64,000 nucleotides of DNA from Vibrio pacinii DSM 19139 (GCF_000711795.1 NZ_JONH01000005.1:248001-312000); one strand, 5' to 3'; positions 45,655 to 55,111 are shown, counted from the first letter of the stretch. Notes: generated by a model not told the origin, from the sequence alone. Numbers and translations: made by a program.

Positions 45655-46689
45655 CTAAGGACAAGGGTTGGAATACGTCGTACCAATCTCTTGAATACCT
45701 TGAAGCAACTCATCTGACAATACGACATCTAAACTATCAATATTGGCTTTAAGCTGATCCAGATTTGTCGCCCCAATGATGTTGGCGGCGACAAATGGTC
45801 TCTGGTTGACAAAGGCAAGAGCCATTTGTGCCGGGTCAAGACCATGAGCTTTCGCCAAATCCACGTACGCTTTGGTAGCTTGCTCCCCTTGCGGAGTAAA
45901 GTAGCGCACAAAACGTTCAAACAACGAGCAGCGTGCATCTTTTGGCCTTGCTCCGTTTAAATATTTGCCACTTAAGCAACCGAAAGCGAGCGGAGAGTAG
46001 GCGAGCAGTTGTACTCCCTCATAGTGACTAATTTCTGATAGCCCAACTTCAAAGCTGCGGTTAAGCAGATTGTATGGGTTTTGGATAGAAACGATACGTG
46101 GAAGGTCATGTTTTTCGGCTAAACGCAGTAAAGACATCACGCCCCATGGTGTCTCATTTGATACACCGATATAGCGAATTTTTCCCGCCTTGATAAGCTC
46201 TGCCAACGCCTCTAATGTTTCAATCAGGGTTACTTCTTGCTGTTCATCAGGGTATGGGTAGTTGAGTTGACCGAAGCAGTTGGTTTGACGTTGTGGCCAA
46301 TGCAATTGATAGAGGTCAACGTAGTCGGTTTGCAGACGTTTGAGACTGTCATCAATGGCGAGATGAACATTGCGCCGATCTAAACTCATGTTGTCGCGAA
46401 TATAAGGCACATTACGTGGGCCAGCGATTTTTGTTGCCAGTACCACTTTTTCGCGCTTGCCGGATTTGGCCAACCAGTTGCCGATATATTGTTCGGTTAG
46501 CCCTTGGCTTTTCCCACTTGGTGGAACTGGGTACATCTCTGCGGTGTCGATAAAATTGACCCCACGTTCCAACGCATAATCAAGCTGGTCAAAGGCTTCT
46601 TGTTGCGTGTTTTGCTCACCAAAAGTCATGGTGCCAAGACAGATCTTACTCACTTCCAATGTTGAGTGAGGTAACTTGTTGTATTGCAT
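45655..46689 (-). CDS. tas: Aldo/keto reductase Tas
   Basis: NADP(H)-linked oxidoreductase of 344 residues. It matches E. coli Tas from the first residue (MQYNKLPHSTLEVS) and through VDLYQLHWPQRQTNCFG and GVSNETPWGVMSLLRLAEKHDLPRIVSIQNPYNLLNRSFEVGL. Catalytic residues of the family are seen: Asp and Tyr in NFIDTAEMYPVP, Lys in ATKIAG and His in LHWPQ. In E. coli it can relieve tyrosine auxotrophy; its true substrate is not known. The ATG at 46689 has AAGGAAG upstream; the longer frame from 46725 adds 12 unmatched residues. Confidence 0.93.
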   Translation of the reverse strand: MQYNKLPHSTLEVSKICLGTMTFGEQNTQQEAFDQLDYALERGVNFIDTAEMYPVPPSGKSQGLTEQYIGNWLAKSGKREKVVLATKIAGPRNVPYIRDNMSLDRRNVHLAIDDSLKRLQTDYVDLYQLHWPQRQTNCFGQLNYPYPDEQQEVTLIETLEALAELIKAGKIRYIGVSNETPWGVMSLLRLAEKHDLPRIVSIQNPYNLLNRSFEVGLSEISHYEGVQLLAYSPLAFGCLSGKYLNGARPKDARCSLFERFVRYFTPQGEQATKAYVDLAKAHGLDPAQMALAFVNQRPFVAANIIGATNLDQLKANIDSLDVVLSDELLQGIQEIGTTYSNPCP

Positions 46690-46818
46690 AGATCTTCCTT
46701 GTCGTAACAGTTCAAGTGATCCCACTATAGGGGATTTAAGTAGAAGATGAAAAGAGGCTTGTGCAACAAATTCGCAAAATGCTTAGGGTTGGCTAATACT
46801 CAATAGTGGAGGTGAACT

Positions 46819-47130
46819 ATGCAAAAAAGTCAGTTAGACAAATGGATCCATGGTCAACATAAGGAAAGTTATCAACCACCAAAGGTGTTTGTTATCAGCT
46901 GTTCTGACCTGTCACACTACTTGCTTGCGGTGGAGTACAAGCACAAACTCGAACCGATTCGAGTCGATGATAAACCCGTTCACTTTGAATCTCTAGAACG
47001 GGTCAAAGAAGAACTACAGCGTCTCGGTGTCGAGCGGGCATACCTAAGGCTGCATAACGCTTACGATGAGTGTGGGGCTAGCGATGGTCCGATGTTCCAT
47101 GATCTAGAATTGCCAATAACCACTCATTAA
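46819..47130 (+). CDS. Conserved hypothetical protein, 103 aa
   Basis: Small soluble protein, possibly of the DUF6482 group, begun with an excellent GGAGGTGA ribosome site. It has a charged, mixed alpha/beta pattern ([17 protein letters not shown], then [28 protein letters not shown]). No catalytic motif is evident. Its stop overlaps that of mutH by four bases through a shared TTAA. In vibrios such a gene is usual next to mutH. Confidence 0.75.
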   Translation: MQKSQLDKWIHGQHKESYQPPKVFVISCSDLSHYLLAVEYKHKLEPIRVDDKPVHFESLERVKEELQRLGVERAYLRLHNAYDECGASDGPMFHDLELPITTH

Positions 47131-47798
47131 ACAAAGTTTTGCTCTAATAGCTGCGCGGTGAATTGGGTTCTTAAATAGAACCCTCTTGGCAGCGTCTTTA
47201 TTGGTTTACCGCTCGCGCCATAAGCTTCAGTTAACACTCGGCCATTGGCCGCTTTTGGCCTCAATTGCATGACCTCACCGTGACGGGCGTTGATCTGTTC
47301 AACACGCCCAAGCACGATCATTTCCATTAACTCTTCCCAATCTGCTTTTAACTGCTGCTCTTGTTCTTGAGTGGGAGACCAAATAAGTGGAGAGCCAACA
47401 CATCGCTCTCCAAGAGGGATTTCTCGCTCTCCTTCGACTGGTACCCATAACACTCGAGACAGTTTATTGCGCACATGACTGGTTTCCCAAGTTAATCCGT
47501 GAACACCAATTAATGGCGCGACACAGACAAAGGTCGTTTCAAGGGGTTTACCACTGTAGCTGATAGGAATGGTCTTTAGTTCTATTCCGAGCTGTTCGAA
47601 ATCTTGCTGTGGTTTACTTCCTGCGCTCGCCCCTAAATGCCATTCAAGTAGCTGGCCCACCCAGCCTTTATCGCGGCGTAAATCGGGCGGGACATCAATT
47701 TTAGCTTCATCGGCGAGCTCTTGAAAGCTGATGCCAGCGATACTGTTCGCTCGTGTTAGTAGTTCTTGCTCTGATTGGGGTTCAGTCTTCATGATCAT
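47127..47798 (-). CDS. mutH: Mismatch-repair endonuclease MutH
   Basis: Protein of 223 residues with the D-(x)n-ExK nuclease motif seen as [14 protein letters not shown] near 63-76. It nicks the unmethylated strand at hemimethylated GATC after MutS/MutL activation. Its presence, with frequent GATC sites, implies a Dam system. The ATG at 47798 is preferred over one two codons later because the GAG upstream is at a better distance. Confidence 0.95.
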   Translation of the reverse strand: MIMKTEPQSEQELLTRANSIAGISFQELADEAKIDVPPDLRRDKGWVGQLLEWHLGASAGSKPQQDFEQLGIELKTIPISYSGKPLETTFVCVAPLIGVHGLTWETSHVRNKLSRVLWVPVEGEREIPLGERCVGSPLIWSPTQEQEQQLKADWEELMEMIVLGRVEQINARHGEVMQLRPKAANGRVLTEAYGASGKPIKTLPRGFYLRTQFTAQLLEQNFV

Positions 47799-47897
47799 TG
47801 ATAACTCATAGTGCTGGCGCCTATTGTAACCTAACTTGAGTAAATATCGACTGAAGAGATATTGATCATAGTGGAGAAAAGATCATCAACCAGCGAC

Positions 47898-47906
47898 TTA
47901 TCCACA
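47898..47906 (+). promoter_or_regulatory. DnaA box (TTATCCACA)
   Basis: Exact R1-type DnaA-box consensus on the plus strand, about 100 bases upstream of the mutH start. Confidence 0.75.
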
Positions 47907-48015
47907 AGATAATGACGTTATAAAGGAAAAAAACCGAACATGTATGAATTAACAGTGGTTTTTGTAGTGAAAAGTGGTTGAAATTTCCATTTTAAGCTCA
48001 GGGTTGATGTGGTGG

Positions 48016-48024
48016 TGTGGATAA
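48016..48024 (-). promoter_or_regulatory. DnaA box (TTATCCACA, reverse)
   Basis: TGTGGATAA on the plus strand, the exact reverse complement of the consensus. Confidence 0.75.
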
Positions 48025-48206
48025 ATACAAGCGTGGTGGATCTTTGACCGATCTGTGGGTGGGGATTATTTCTGGTGATTTTTTGCCTGATGTTCATGAG
48101 GGTTTTACAATAACGTTATGAAAATAAAGTAAAAATAATAACCTTCTTGGTACAGTGTTAGAATTAAAAAAGAACGATGATGTTTAAATGATCAGTTGCG
48201 CGCGTA

Positions 48207-48227
48207 TTTTTCACATGGTTATACACA
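48207..48227 (+). promoter_or_regulatory. Tandem DnaA boxes (TTTTTCACA and TTATACACA)
   Basis: Two matches to TTWTNCACA in the same orientation start 12 bases apart (48207-48215 and 48219-48227), close enough for cooperative DnaA binding. Confidence 0.65.
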
Positions 48228-48274
48228 GAAAAGGTGAATAAATGTGGACTAGGTCTCATCCTTATGTGAGTAAC

Positions 48275-48287
48275 CAAGGTTTTGATT
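48275..48287 (-). promoter_or_regulatory. IHF-binding consensus match
   Basis: CAAGGTTTTGATT fits YAANNNNTTGATW, the reverse complement of WATCAANNNNTTR, at every fixed position. It sits between the tandem DnaA boxes and the box at 48366. Confidence 0.55.
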
Positions 48288-48365
48288 AAAAGTTATCCAT
48301 AATGGCTGTGTATAGTCATATTTTCTGTGTGAGTCACACTAGTAAGTTTGCTCATATTGGGGATA

Positions 48366-48374
48366 TGTGGAAAA
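48366..48374 (-). promoter_or_regulatory. DnaA box (TTTTCCACA, reverse)
   Basis: TGTGGAAAA on the plus strand, 36 bases before the rppH start codon. Confidence 0.55.
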
Positions 48375-48410
48375 ATCACTGTAATTAAAGATTTTATTAG
48401 AGGTTGGCCA

Positions 48411-48929
48411 GTGATAGATGGCGACGGTTACCGCTTAAATGTCGGTATTGTAATCTGTAACAGCCATGGTCAGGTCTTCTGGGCAAAACGATACGGACAA
48501 CACTCTTGGCAATTTCCCCAAGGTGGGATTGATGAGGGGGAAACCCCAGAACAGGCTATGTATAGGGAACTATATGAAGAAGTTGGCCTGACCAAAAAAG
48601 ACGTGAAAATCGTCGCGACAAGTCGTCACTGGTTAAGATATAAGTTACCAAAGCGCCTTGTTCGTTGGGATTCAAAACCGGTTTGTATTGGCCAAAAACA
48701 GAAATGGTTTCTATTGCGCTTGGATTGCGATGAATCTCGTATCAACATGCAGCGTGGTAATTCCCCTGAATTTGATGGTTGGCGTTGGGTAAGTTATTGG
48801 TATCCTGTCAGACAAGTGGTTTCTTTCAAGCGTGATGTGTACCGTCGAGCGATGAAAGAGTTTGCCTCAATGGCAATGCCATTCAAAGAACGCAGAACAA
48901 AAGGCAAACGTAAACACCGAAGAGGGTAG
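48411..48929 (+). CDS. rppH: RNA 5'-pyrophosphohydrolase RppH
   Basis: Nudix hydrolase of 172 residues that converts the 5' end of mRNA to a monophosphate and so starts RNase E decay. The Nudix box is [23 protein letters not shown] near 38-60. The start is GTG at 48411 ([17 protein letters not shown]), which aligns with E. coli and has AGAGG seven bases before; the frame reaching back to 48348 adds 21 residues without counterpart. The C-terminal tail is Arg/Lys-rich. It is followed two bases later by ptsP, as in E. coli. Confidence 0.95.
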   Translation: MIDGDGYRLNVGIVICNSHGQVFWAKRYGQHSWQFPQGGIDEGETPEQAMYRELYEEVGLTKKDVKIVATSRHWLRYKLPKRLVRWDSKPVCIGQKQKWFLLRLDCDESRINMQRGNSPEFDGWRWVSYWYPVRQVVSFKRDVYRRAMKEFASMAMPFKERRTKGKRKHRRG

Positions 48930-48931
48930 AC

Positions 48932-51178
48932 ATGCTTTCTCAACTAAGGGAAATAGTTGAACAAGTTTCTAAGGTCGATGAAGTTCATCAGGCATTAGAC
49001 ATCTTGGTAAAACAAACATGCAGTGCGATGGACACTGAATGTTGTACTGTCTATTTAGCAAATGAAGAGATGCAGCGCCTAGAGTTAATGGCAACTCAGG
49101 GGCTGCGCTTTAAAGGCGACAAAATTCATATCGGCTTTAACGAAGGCTTAGTCGGCTTAGTTAAACGCAGCGCAGAGCCTCTTAATCTGGCCGAGGCCTC
49201 AAAACACCCAAACTTTAAGTACTTTTCTGTGCTAGGCGAAGAGCTTTATCAGAGCTTTTTAGGCACCCCCATCATTTATCGCAAGCAAGTGTTAGGTGTG
49301 TTGGTCGTCCAGCAAAAAACGCCGCGCCAGTTTAACGAGATGGAAGAGTCGTTTCTCGTCACTCTTGCCGCGCAATTGGCGGTTATTATTGCCCATGCGC
49401 AAACTCAAGGTCACTGGCGACTAGAAAAAAAACAGCAAGCGATTAAAGGTGTTCCTGCCTCATCTGGGGTCGCGATTGGCGAGTTGTGGTGGGACGATAC
49501 TCAACCCGATCTCGCCTATGTTTATCCTGCTTCTACCTTAGATGTTGAGCGTGAGCAAGAGTGGTTACTGCTGGCGATTGAAGAGGCGTTGGGTGATTTT
49601 CGTCGTATGCGGAAAAAACTCGATAGTGAAATCAACAAAGACGCGTTAGCGATATTTGATCTCTTTACTCACTTACTTAATGATCCTATGTTGCGTAAGG
49701 ATCTCAAAGCACAAATCCAGAAAGGCGATCGGGCAGATTGGGCACTCAGACAAGTCGTCGAGTCTTATTCGAACCGATTTGCGCGGATGTCCGATGTCTA
49801 TTTACGCGAACGAGCGCAAGATATCCGTGAACTTGGTCAGCGGTTACTTTTTTTCCTCCACAATACCGAACAAGATCGTCAGGTGCTCGATAAGCCAGTG
49901 ATCTTAGTCGTGCGTGAGCTCACGGCCTCACTGCTTGCGTCGGTCCCCAAAGACATGCTGTTAGCGGTGATTTCTCTTGAAGGGGCCGCTAACTCACACG
50001 CCGCGATTTTATCTCGTGCGTTAGGCATTCCTGCTGTTATGGGAGCCAATTTCAATCTTAAGGCAGTCAATGGTAAGCAAGGGATCGTTGATGGTTACAG
50101 CGGTAAAATCTTTGTTTCTCCAAGCCGTCAACTGTTACGTGAGTACCGCGCCTTAGCTGATGAAGAGCGAGATCTGGCGAACATGGTCAACTCTCGCATT
50201 GAGCAGCCAGCCTTCACTAAAGATGGCCAACGTATCGAAGTGATGCTCAATGCCGGGCTCAGCGCGGATACCAACATTGCCATTAACCTAGGGGTTGATG
50301 GGGTTGGGTTGTACCGTACCGAGATCTCTTTTTTACTTCAACATCGTTTTCCATCTGAAGAAGAACAAACACAGCAATATCAAGCCGTCCTGGGTAGCTA
50401 TCCGGACAAACGAGTGGTGATGCGTACCTTGGATGTCGGTGGTGATAAAGCGCTACCTTATTTGCCCATTGAAGAAGACAATCCGTTCTTAGGTTGGCGA
50501 GGCATTCGGTTCACCCTTGATCACCCTGACATCTTCCTGATGCAAATTCGCGCCATGATACGTGCCAGTGCTCAGCATCAAAATTTAAGTATCTTGTTGC
50601 CGATGGTCTCGGGAGCGCAAGAATTGGATGACGCCATCGAACTGATTGAAAGGGCTTATCATGAGGTCTCTGAGCAAGACTCACGAGTCAAAATGCCAGA
50701 GCTTGGCGTGATGATTGAAGTCCCTTCGATGATCTACTTGTTGCCGTTAATTGCCGATAAGGTCGATTTTGTCTCGATTGGGACCAATGATTTAACCCAG
50801 TACCTTCTCGCGGTTGACCGTAATAATGCCCGAGTGGCTGATGTCTATGAATCGTTGCATCCGTCTGTGATCATGGCACTGCGCCACATTCATCAGAGCT
50901 GCCAACAGCTCAATCTACCCGTTTGTATTTGTGGAGAGCTGGCCGGTGATCCTATCGGGGCACTGCTTATGGTCGGGCTTGGCTATCGTAGTTTAAGTAT
51001 GAACACTTCCAACGTAGCAAAGGTGAAATATTTACTGCGCCATACCGAAATCGACGAGCTACGCCAACTTGCTGACAAAGCACTGATGCAAGCTTACGGC
51101 AAGGGCATATATACTATGATGCAGTCATTTTTCGAAGATAAAGGCTTTGCGGGCTTTATTCGTGCGGGTAACAAATAA
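48932..51178 (+). CDS. ptsP: PEP-protein phosphotransferase of the nitrogen PTS (EI-Ntr)
   Basis: Cytoplasmic protein of 748 residues. An N-terminal GAF domain (about 15-160, senses glutamine/2-oxoglutarate in E. coli) is followed by the EI phosphohistidine domain with ANSHAAILSRALGIPAV (His near 356) and the PEP-binding domain with GVGLYRTEISFL, VMRTLDVGGDKALPYL and VSIGTNDLTQYLLAVDR. It passes phosphate from PEP to NPr. It shares an operon with rppH, with the TSUP gene 8 bases downstream. Confidence 0.96.
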   Translation: MLSQLREIVEQVSKVDEVHQALDILVKQTCSAMDTECCTVYLANEEMQRLELMATQGLRFKGDKIHIGFNEGLVGLVKRSAEPLNLAEASKHPNFKYFSVLGEELYQSFLGTPIIYRKQVLGVLVVQQKTPRQFNEMEESFLVTLAAQLAVIIAHAQTQGHWRLEKKQQAIKGVPASSGVAIGELWWDDTQPDLAYVYPASTLDVEREQEWLLLAIEEALGDFRRMRKKLDSEINKDALAIFDLFTHLLNDPMLRKDLKAQIQKGDRADWALRQVVESYSNRFARMSDVYLRERAQDIRELGQRLLFFLHNTEQDRQVLDKPVILVVRELTASLLASVPKDMLLAVISLEGAANSHAAILSRALGIPAVMGANFNLKAVNGKQGIVDGYSGKIFVSPSRQLLREYRALADEERDLANMVNSRIEQPAFTKDGQRIEVMLNAGLSADTNIAINLGVDGVGLYRTEISFLLQHRFPSEEEQTQQYQAVLGSYPDKRVVMRTLDVGGDKALPYLPIEEDNPFLGWRGIRFTLDHPDIFLMQIRAMIRASAQHQNLSILLPMVSGAQELDDAIELIERAYHEVSEQDSRVKMPELGVMIEVPSMIYLLPLIADKVDFVSIGTNDLTQYLLAVDRNNARVADVYESLHPSVIMALRHIHQSCQQLNLPVCICGELAGDPIGALLMVGLGYRSLSMNTSNVAKVKYLLRHTEIDELRQLADKALMQAYGKGIYTMMQSFFEDKGFAGFIRAGNK

Positions 51179-51186
51179 GGGTTAAT

Positions 51187-51978
51187 GTGTCGTTAGAATT
51201 ACTGTTGTCATTTATGCTGCTCGGTGCGTTCGTTGGAGTCATGGCAGGCTTGCTTGGTATTGGTGGAGGGTTGATTGTTGTGCCTGCGCTGCTGCTGCTG
51301 CTACCGATGGCCGGTATTGATGCTAGTGTTAGTATGCAAATAGCACTGGCGACGTCACTGGCGAGTATTATAGCCACGTCAGGTTCGTCGGCATTGAACC
51401 ACTTTAAGCTCGGCAACGTCGATATGTTTGTAGTTAAGTGGCTAATGCCTGGTGTGATCATTGGCGGTTTCTTTGGTGCCAATCTAGCCGAGTGGATACC
51501 CTCACAGTACTTACCGAGGGTGTTTGGCGTGATTGTTTTACTGCTTGCCATTCAGATGTTGTTTTCCATTCGAGGCAAAACGACCAAAGTGATGCCAGGC
51601 ACCGCCGTGACTATGGTCTATGGTACTGGCATCGGTGTAGTATCGAGTCTCGCAGGTATCGGCGGTGGTTCCCTATCAGTGCCCTTCTTAAACCGCCATG
51701 GGATCGAGATGCGTAAAGCCGTCGGGTCATCCTCTGTTTGTGGTTGCATGATTGCCATTTCAGGTATGTTAGGTTTTATTCTCCATGGTTATCAGGTTGA
51801 GGATTTGCCGCTTTACAGCATCGGTTATGTTTACCTGCCTGCGTTGGTTGCAATCGCCTCTACTTCGATGTTGACGACACGCATTGGCGCGAAATTAGCA
51901 ACGTCACTTCCCACACAGACGCTTAAAAAAATATTTGCGGTGTTTTTAATGTTTGTTGCAGGAACTATGTTGCTGTAA
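51187..51978 (+). CDS. TSUP (TauE/SafE) family membrane permease
   Basis: Polytopic membrane protein of 263 residues, DUF81 family, with about eight hydrophobic segments and the two repeated glycine-rich loops GLLGIGGGLIVVPALLLL (near 19) and SLAGIGGGSLSVPFLNRHG (near 155). Relatives move sulfite, sulfoacetate, taurine-related or other organosulfur anions, but the substrate here is unknown. GTG start, 8 bases after ptsP. The ptsP-TSUP-lgt-thyA run is common in vibrios. Confidence 0.9.
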   Translation: MSLELLLSFMLLGAFVGVMAGLLGIGGGLIVVPALLLLLPMAGIDASVSMQIALATSLASIIATSGSSALNHFKLGNVDMFVVKWLMPGVIIGGFFGANLAEWIPSQYLPRVFGVIVLLLAIQMLFSIRGKTTKVMPGTAVTMVYGTGIGVVSSLAGIGGGSLSVPFLNRHGIEMRKAVGSSSVCGCMIAISGMLGFILHGYQVEDLPLYSIGYVYLPALVAIASTSMLTTRIGAKLATSLPTQTLKKIFAVFLMFVAGTMLL

Positions 51979-52041
51979 AACACTCTGATCTATACGTATC
52001 GTAACAATTAAAAAATTTCATAAGATAAGAGTAGTCTTCCT

Positions 52042-52863
52042 ATGTCTCAAGGTTATTTAACTTTCCCCAACATTGATCCCATCTTGGTATCAATCGGTCC
52101 TCTTTCCATCCGTTGGTACGGTTTGATGTATCTGGTTGGTTTTGTCTTCGCTTTGTGGCTTGCCAACCGACGTGCGGATAAATCGGGTAGTGGTTGGACA
52201 CGCGAACAGGTTTCCGATCTGCTATTTGCTGGCTTTCTAGGTGTCGTTATTGGTGGGCGAGTTGGTTACGTTATGTTTTATAACTTCGACCTGTTCTTAC
52301 AAGATCCGCTGTACCTGTTTAAAGTGTGGACTGGTGGAATGTCATTCCATGGTGGTTTACTTGGTGTGATCACGGCAATGGCTTGGTATGCCAAGAAGAA
52401 TGGCCGCACTTTCTTTGGGGTTGCTGATTTTATTGCGCCACTTGTACCGTTTGGTTTAGGCATGGGACGTTTAGGTAACTTTATGAATAGTGAGTTGTGG
52501 GGGCGTGTGACTGATGTGCCATGGGCATTTGTTTTCCCAAATGGCGGTCCGCTTCCACGCCACCCATCGCAGCTGTACGAGATGATGCTTGAAGGAGTGG
52601 TGTTATTCTTCATCATTAACTGGTTTATTAAAAAACCGCGCCCACTTGGTTCGGTTTCAGGGATGTTCTTAGCGGGTTACGGAACCTTCCGTTTCCTAGT
52701 AGAATACGTTCGCGAACCTGACGCGCATTTAGGCTTGTTTGGCGGCTTTATCTCAATGGGACAAATCTTGTCACTGCCAATGGTCATTATCGGGATACTG
52801 ATGATGATTTGGGCCTACAAACGCGGTCATTATAAAGATGAACTCCCACAACAAACGAAGTAA
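52042..52863 (+). CDS. lgt: Prolipoprotein diacylglyceryl transferase
   Basis: Inner-membrane enzyme of 273 residues that adds diacylglycerol to the lipobox Cys of prolipoproteins. The Lgt signature [19 protein letters not shown] is present near 139, and seven membrane segments are predicted. Active-site features [11 protein letters not shown] near 25 and [11 protein letters not shown] near 97 match E. coli. It is nine bases from thyA, the same pair as in E. coli. Confidence 0.96.
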   Translation: MSQGYLTFPNIDPILVSIGPLSIRWYGLMYLVGFVFALWLANRRADKSGSGWTREQVSDLLFAGFLGVVIGGRVGYVMFYNFDLFLQDPLYLFKVWTGGMSFHGGLLGVITAMAWYAKKNGRTFFGVADFIAPLVPFGLGMGRLGNFMNSELWGRVTDVPWAFVFPNGGPLPRHPSQLYEMMLEGVVLFFIINWFIKKPRPLGSVSGMFLAGYGTFRFLVEYVREPDAHLGLFGGFISMGQILSLPMVIIGILMMIWAYKRGHYKDELPQQTK

Positions 52864-52872
52864 GGAATTGGT

Positions 52873-53724
52873 GTGAAACAGTATTTAGATCTCTGTCAGC
52901 GTATCGTTGACCACGGTGAGTGGATTGAAAACGAGCGTACTGGCAAGCGCTGCCTAACGGTTATTAATGCCGATCTAACGTACGATGTGGCCAACAATCA
53001 GTTTCCTTTAGTGACGACCCGTAAGAGCTTCTGGAAAGCGGCGGTTGCCGAGTTACTCGGTTATATTCGTGGTTATGACAATGCCGATGATTTTCGCCGA
53101 TTAGGTACCAAAACCTGGGACGCTAACGCAAACCTCAACCAAGCATGGTTAAATAATCCTTACCGTAAAGGTGATGACGATATGGGCCGAGTTTATGGGG
53201 TACAAGGTCGTGCTTGGGCTAAGCCTGATGGTGGTCATGTCGATCAACTCCGTAAAATTGTTGATGACTTAACCCGTGGTGTCGATGATCGCGGTGAGAT
53301 CTTAAACTTCTATAACCCTGGCGAGTTCCATATGGGCTGCTTGCGTCCGTGCATGTACAGCCATCACTTCTCACTACTGGGTGACACTCTGTACTTAAAC
53401 AGCACTCAACGCTCGTGTGATGTTCCGCTTGGTTTGAACTTCAATATGGTTCAGGTTTACGTTTTCCTTGCGATTATGGCTCAGATTACAGGTAAGAAGC
53501 CTGGGCAGGCCTATCATAAGATTGTTAATGCACACATCTATCAAGATCAGCTTGAGTTGATGCGTGATGTCCAGTTGCAACGCGAACCTCTTAAAGCGGC
53601 AACCTTCCATATCAACCCAGAGATAAAGTCTCTTGAAGACTTAGAAACTTGGGTTACTTTGGATGACTTTTGGGTCGAAGGTTACCAACATCATGATCCT
53701 ATTCGGTACCCGTTCTCAGTGTAA
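52873..53724 (+). CDS. thyA: Thymidylate synthase (divergent Vibrio-type)
   Basis: Converts dUMP to dTMP with methylene-tetrahydrofolate. 283 residues against 264 in E. coli, and clearly divergent. Key residues remain: the Arg of NERTGK, Glu of VAELLGYI, catalytic Cys in [11 protein letters not shown] near 160, QRSCD, the Asn of GLNFNM, and HIYQDQ. The residue after the catalytic Cys is Met where E. coli has His147. GTG start at 52873 after AAGGAA. Confidence 0.92.
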   Translation: MKQYLDLCQRIVDHGEWIENERTGKRCLTVINADLTYDVANNQFPLVTTRKSFWKAAVAELLGYIRGYDNADDFRRLGTKTWDANANLNQAWLNNPYRKGDDDMGRVYGVQGRAWAKPDGGHVDQLRKIVDDLTRGVDDRGEILNFYNPGEFHMGCLRPCMYSHHFSLLGDTLYLNSTQRSCDVPLGLNFNMVQVYVFLAIMAQITGKKPGQAYHKIVNAHIYQDQLELMRDVQLQREPLKAATFHINPEIKSLEDLETWVTLDDFWVEGYQHHDPIRYPFSV

Positions 53725-53743
53725 CTGTTGAGTTATATTGTCT

Positions 53744-53771
53744 AAACCGCCTATCGTTAGGCGGTTTTTTT
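53744..53771 (+). terminator. Terminator after thyA
   Basis: AAACCGCCTA-TCGT-TAGGCGGTTT followed by TTTT. Confidence 0.93.
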
Positions 53772-53810
53772 ATGCCCAGCAGGTAGAGGAATACTCGCTA
53801 ATCTCAAATA

Positions 53811-53841
53811 AAAAAAGCCCGCAACCAAGAGGTGCGGGCTT
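53811..53841 (-). terminator. Terminator after nptA
   Basis: On the minus strand AAGCCCGCA/TGCGGGCTT with a nine-base loop is followed by a run of T. Confidence 0.92.
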
Positions 53842-53862
53842 AGCAAAACGATGGTGCTGTGA

Positions 53863-55008
53863 TTACGTTGTCAGCGCTAGGATCGCACCAGGTAGTACAA
53901 CAAAGACTGACAATAGGTAACCTGCAACTACGGCTTTATTCTTCACCGCCATATCAGAGATTAAGTCCGCACCTTTAATCGGAAGCTCTCGCAAGAAAGG
54001 GATCCCAAAGATAAATGCTGTCGCCATGATATTAAACACTAAATGGACTAGAGCAATCTGCAGTGCAAACACTGCAAACTCACCAGATACCGCTGTTGCC
54101 GCCAGTAGAGCGGTGATACAAGTACCGATGTTTGCGCCTAGCGTAAAAGGGTAAACATCACGTACTTTGAGAACACCTGAACCGACAAGAGGAACCATCA
54201 AGCTTGTCGTTGTTGACGACGATTGAACCAAAACAGTCACAATTGAACCAGAGACGATACCGTGAATAGGGCCACGACCAATCGCGTTTTTCAAAATCTC
54301 ACGTGCACGGCCAACCATTAAGCTCTTCATTAGCTTACCCATTACCGTAATCGCAACGAAGATGGTCGCAATACCCAATACAATAAGTAGCACACCACCC
54401 ATGGTGTCACCAAATGTTGCTAGAGGCTCTTTAATCGCACTCACAACTGGCTTAGTTATTGGCTTGATAAAGTTGAGCCCTTTGATACTCATATCACCTG
54501 TCGCCAAGAATGGAGACACTAACCAGTGTGAGATTTTTTCAAGGATGCCAAACATCATTTCCAGCGGTAAGAAGATAGCCACGGCCAGCAGATTAAAGAA
54601 GTCGTGAATGGTTGCACTGGCAAACGCACGTTTAAACTCTTCTTTACAGCGAACGTGTCCAAGAGACACTAAGGTGTTGGTCACGGTGGTACCAATATTG
54701 GCACCCATAACCATTGGGATCGCGGTTTCGACTGGCAGACCACCAGCGACAAGGCCGACAATAATAGAGGTGACCGTACTTGACGACTGGATTAGAGCGG
54801 TTGCCACTAAACCTATCATCAAACCAGCTACTGGGTGTGAAGCGAATTCAAATAAAACTTTAGCTTGATCGCCAGTTGCCCATTTAAAGCCGCTGCCTAC
54901 CATAGATACTGCTAGAAGTAGCAAATACAACATGAACGCCAAGTTAGCCCAACGCAACCAACGAGTCGTACTCGAAATCGGCGCCGCTGTAGTAGTAGCT
55001 TGGTTCAT
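53863..55008 (-). CDS. nptA: Sodium-dependent phosphate cotransporter NptA
   Basis: Inner-membrane Na+/Pi symporter of 381 residues, PNaS/SLC34-like family. The two inverted-repeat signatures are QSSSTVTSIIVGLVAGG near 70 and QSSSTTTSLMVPLVGSG near 257, each a Na+/phosphate site in relatives, within 8-9 hydrophobic segments. V. cholerae NptA is the positional and family counterpart. Repeats resembling a PhoB box lie 75-103 bases upstream of the start. Confidence 0.93.
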   Translation of the reverse strand: MNQATTTAAPISSTTRWLRWANLAFMLYLLLLAVSMVGSGFKWATGDQAKVLFEFASHPVAGLMIGLVATALIQSSSTVTSIIVGLVAGGLPVETAIPMVMGANIGTTVTNTLVSLGHVRCKEEFKRAFASATIHDFFNLLAVAIFLPLEMMFGILEKISHWLVSPFLATGDMSIKGLNFIKPITKPVVSAIKEPLATFGDTMGGVLLIVLGIATIFVAITVMGKLMKSLMVGRAREILKNAIGRGPIHGIVSGSIVTVLVQSSSTTTSLMVPLVGSGVLKVRDVYPFTLGANIGTCITALLAATAVSGEFAVFALQIALVHLVFNIMATAFIFGIPFLRELPIKGADLISDMAVKNKAVVAGYLLSVFVVLPGAILALTT

Positions 55009-55066
55009 AATTTTTCTCCGTGGACCTATTAAAGTAAGTTGAGGTCTGTTGTTGAGTCTGAGGCTG

Positions 55067-55111
55067 ATGGTAGAGTCGAAATATTTCAGTAATATGACAG
55101 TTATGTGTAAC
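55067..55111 (-). promoter_or_regulatory. PhoB-box-like direct repeats and -10 for nptA
   Basis: On the minus strand three 7-base units follow each other with 4-base AT spacers: GTTACAC-ATAA-CTGTCAT-ATTA-CTGAAAT (55083-55111). The middle unit matches the Pho-box half CTGTCAY at all positions, the third at five, the first at four. Ten bases past the last unit is TACCAT (55067-55072), a fair -10. The geometry fits PhoB activation. Inference. Confidence 0.5.

Larger units (their letters stand above)
47799..48410. other. Non-coding region with DnaA-box cluster and IHF-like site
   Basis: A 612-base gap between divergent mutH and rppH. It carries five matches to the DnaA box TTWTNCACA: 47898, 48207, 48219 forward; 48016, 48366 reverse; two more with one mismatch at 48293 (TTATCCATA) and 48307 (TGTGTATAG). 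A full IHF consensus lies at 48275. By chance about 0.03 box matches are expected here. The stretch 48110-48180 is very AT-rich. No ORF with protein features is present. It resembles a DnaA-titrating locus such as E. coli datA, or a DnaA-controlled promoter. Confidence 0.7.

Noticed and set aside
47799..48410. A replication origin (oriC) between mutH and rppH
   Set aside because: No 13-mer AT repeats or neighbouring gidA/mnmG, dnaA or rctB genes; a titration or regulatory locus is more likely.
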